NCBI GenBank assembly: GCA_002069025.1
Contig: MWBK01000264.1
Location: forward strand, 1-14,727
Source of the DNA: Bacteroidetes bacterium ADurb.Bin302
Lineage (GTDB): Bacteria; Bacteroidota; Bacteroidia; Bacteroidales; Paludibacteraceae
Length of the DNA: 14,727 bases
Direction of reading: 5' to 3'
Part shown: one piece after another, positions 14,310-14,727 of the stretch
Layout of the letters: the number at the start of each line of letters is the position of its first letter
How positions within the stretch are numbered: the first letter of the stretch is position 1
Translations under genes and position numbers: made by a program
Notes under the pieces: model-generated
The model's database searches: none
Seen by the model: only the letters and a program-made list of their open reading frames with translations
What the model was told of the DNA's origin: nothing

Positions 14310-14727
14310 TTATTCTACAGGAGCTTCGCATGAAGTCCATTTGTATTGTTCAGCATTTGAAGCATCAAAAAAGATTTCTGTATTGTCGCCCAAAGATTTG
14401 TTAGCGCAATCCTTCCATTCACCAACCTCAGTTTCAACATTTACTACATATTCCTGTAATTGATCATCCCAACTTGATTCTGTCAAACGGAATTTGTATT
14501 CTGATGTAGCTTGACCTGTTACGGTTGCCGTCCAATTTCCTTCTCCATTTAATACCATAGGAACAGCTGTACCCCAAGTTGATTCTTTGAAAGAACCAAT
14601 GATATAAACTTGAGCATCTTCCGGTGTGCAAGCGGGAGCTTTAAAAGAAATGTTGTACTCTTCGTCAGGTACACAAGGTACTGATTGCCACTGTGCAACT
14701 TCTATGTAAACTACCGACTCAGAAATC
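14310..14727 (-). CDS. C-terminal part of a putative secreted surface protein with repeated beta domains (partial)
   Basis: The frame is open from the window edge to TAA at 14310-14312 and gives 138 residues; the internal Met at 14558 is not the true start. The visible part contains a beta-rich domain with VYIIGSF, TWGTAVPMVLNGEGNWTATV, YKFRLTESSWDDQ and a closing QYKWTSCE. This pattern resembles the carbohydrate-binding or Ig-like modules of SusE/SusF-type outer-membrane proteins in Bacteroidota. The segment before it (AQWQSVPCVPDEEY) resembles the closing QYKWTSC of the domain, hinting at tandem domains upstream. The signal peptide or lipobox would lie outside the window, so localisation and binding are inferred. 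It ends at its own terminator and is not part of the M23 operon. Confidence 0.75.
   Translation of the reverse strand, partial: ISESVVYIEVAQWQSVPCVPDEEYNISFKAPACTPEDAQVYIIGSFKESTWGTAVPMVLNGEGNWTATVTGQATSEYKFRLTESSWDDQLQEYVVNVETEVGEWKDCANKSLGDNTEIFFDASNAEQYKWTSCEAPVE

Overview
The window looks like a chromosomal segment of a Bacteroidota bacterium, probably order Bacteroidales. Supporting signs are a C-terminal type IX secretion sorting domain on one secreted protein, TAnnTTTG-type -7 promoter boxes, start codons without clear Shine-Dalgarno sequences, and generally AT-rich DNA. No rRNA, tRNA, CRISPR array, transposase or phage gene was seen.

Left part (1-4621, all minus strand): a type I restriction-modification operon in the order hsdR (4621-2240), hsdM (2186-717), hsdS (from 720, running off the left edge). 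R cuts, M methylates and S reads the DNA target. hsdM and hsdS overlap by ATGA. By hand count, sampled parts of hsdM and the hsdS ends are about 45-52% G+C, while the first target-recognition domain of hsdS (121-420) is only 29%, a mosaic pattern typical of exchanged specificity domains. A 360-base non-coding stretch (4622-4981) lies upstream of hsdR and contains an isolated GC-rich patch.

Middle part: a minus-strand gene (6139-4982) encodes an exported protein with a carboxypeptidase-regulatory-like domain and an unrecognised remainder. It diverges from a plus-strand cluster of glutamyl-tRNA synthetase (gltX), a secreted GHL10-type glycosyl hydrolase (overlapping gltX at TAATG), and a secreted alpha/beta-hydrolase carrying a type IX secretion C-terminal domain. 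The cluster ends at a strong bidirectional terminator (10499-10536).

Right part (minus strand): an envelope and isoprenoid operon in transcription order: membrane-anchored M23-family protein, dxr (MEP pathway), rseP-like site-2 protease. The M23 domain keeps the zinc-ligand positions but lacks both catalytic histidines, so it may be a pseudoenzyme. Upstream of it (13931-14250) is a compact cluster of four and a half hairpin-forming repeats in two subtypes with a regular 68/68/77/77-base register. One end of the cluster forms part of the operon's -7 box, and the other abuts the terminator of a partial surface-protein gene that runs off the right edge.

The only recognisable defence system is the type I R-M operon, which is a known type. 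The observations most worth a second look are the hairpin repeat cluster, the degenerate M23 protein and the AT-rich specificity domain in hsdS.
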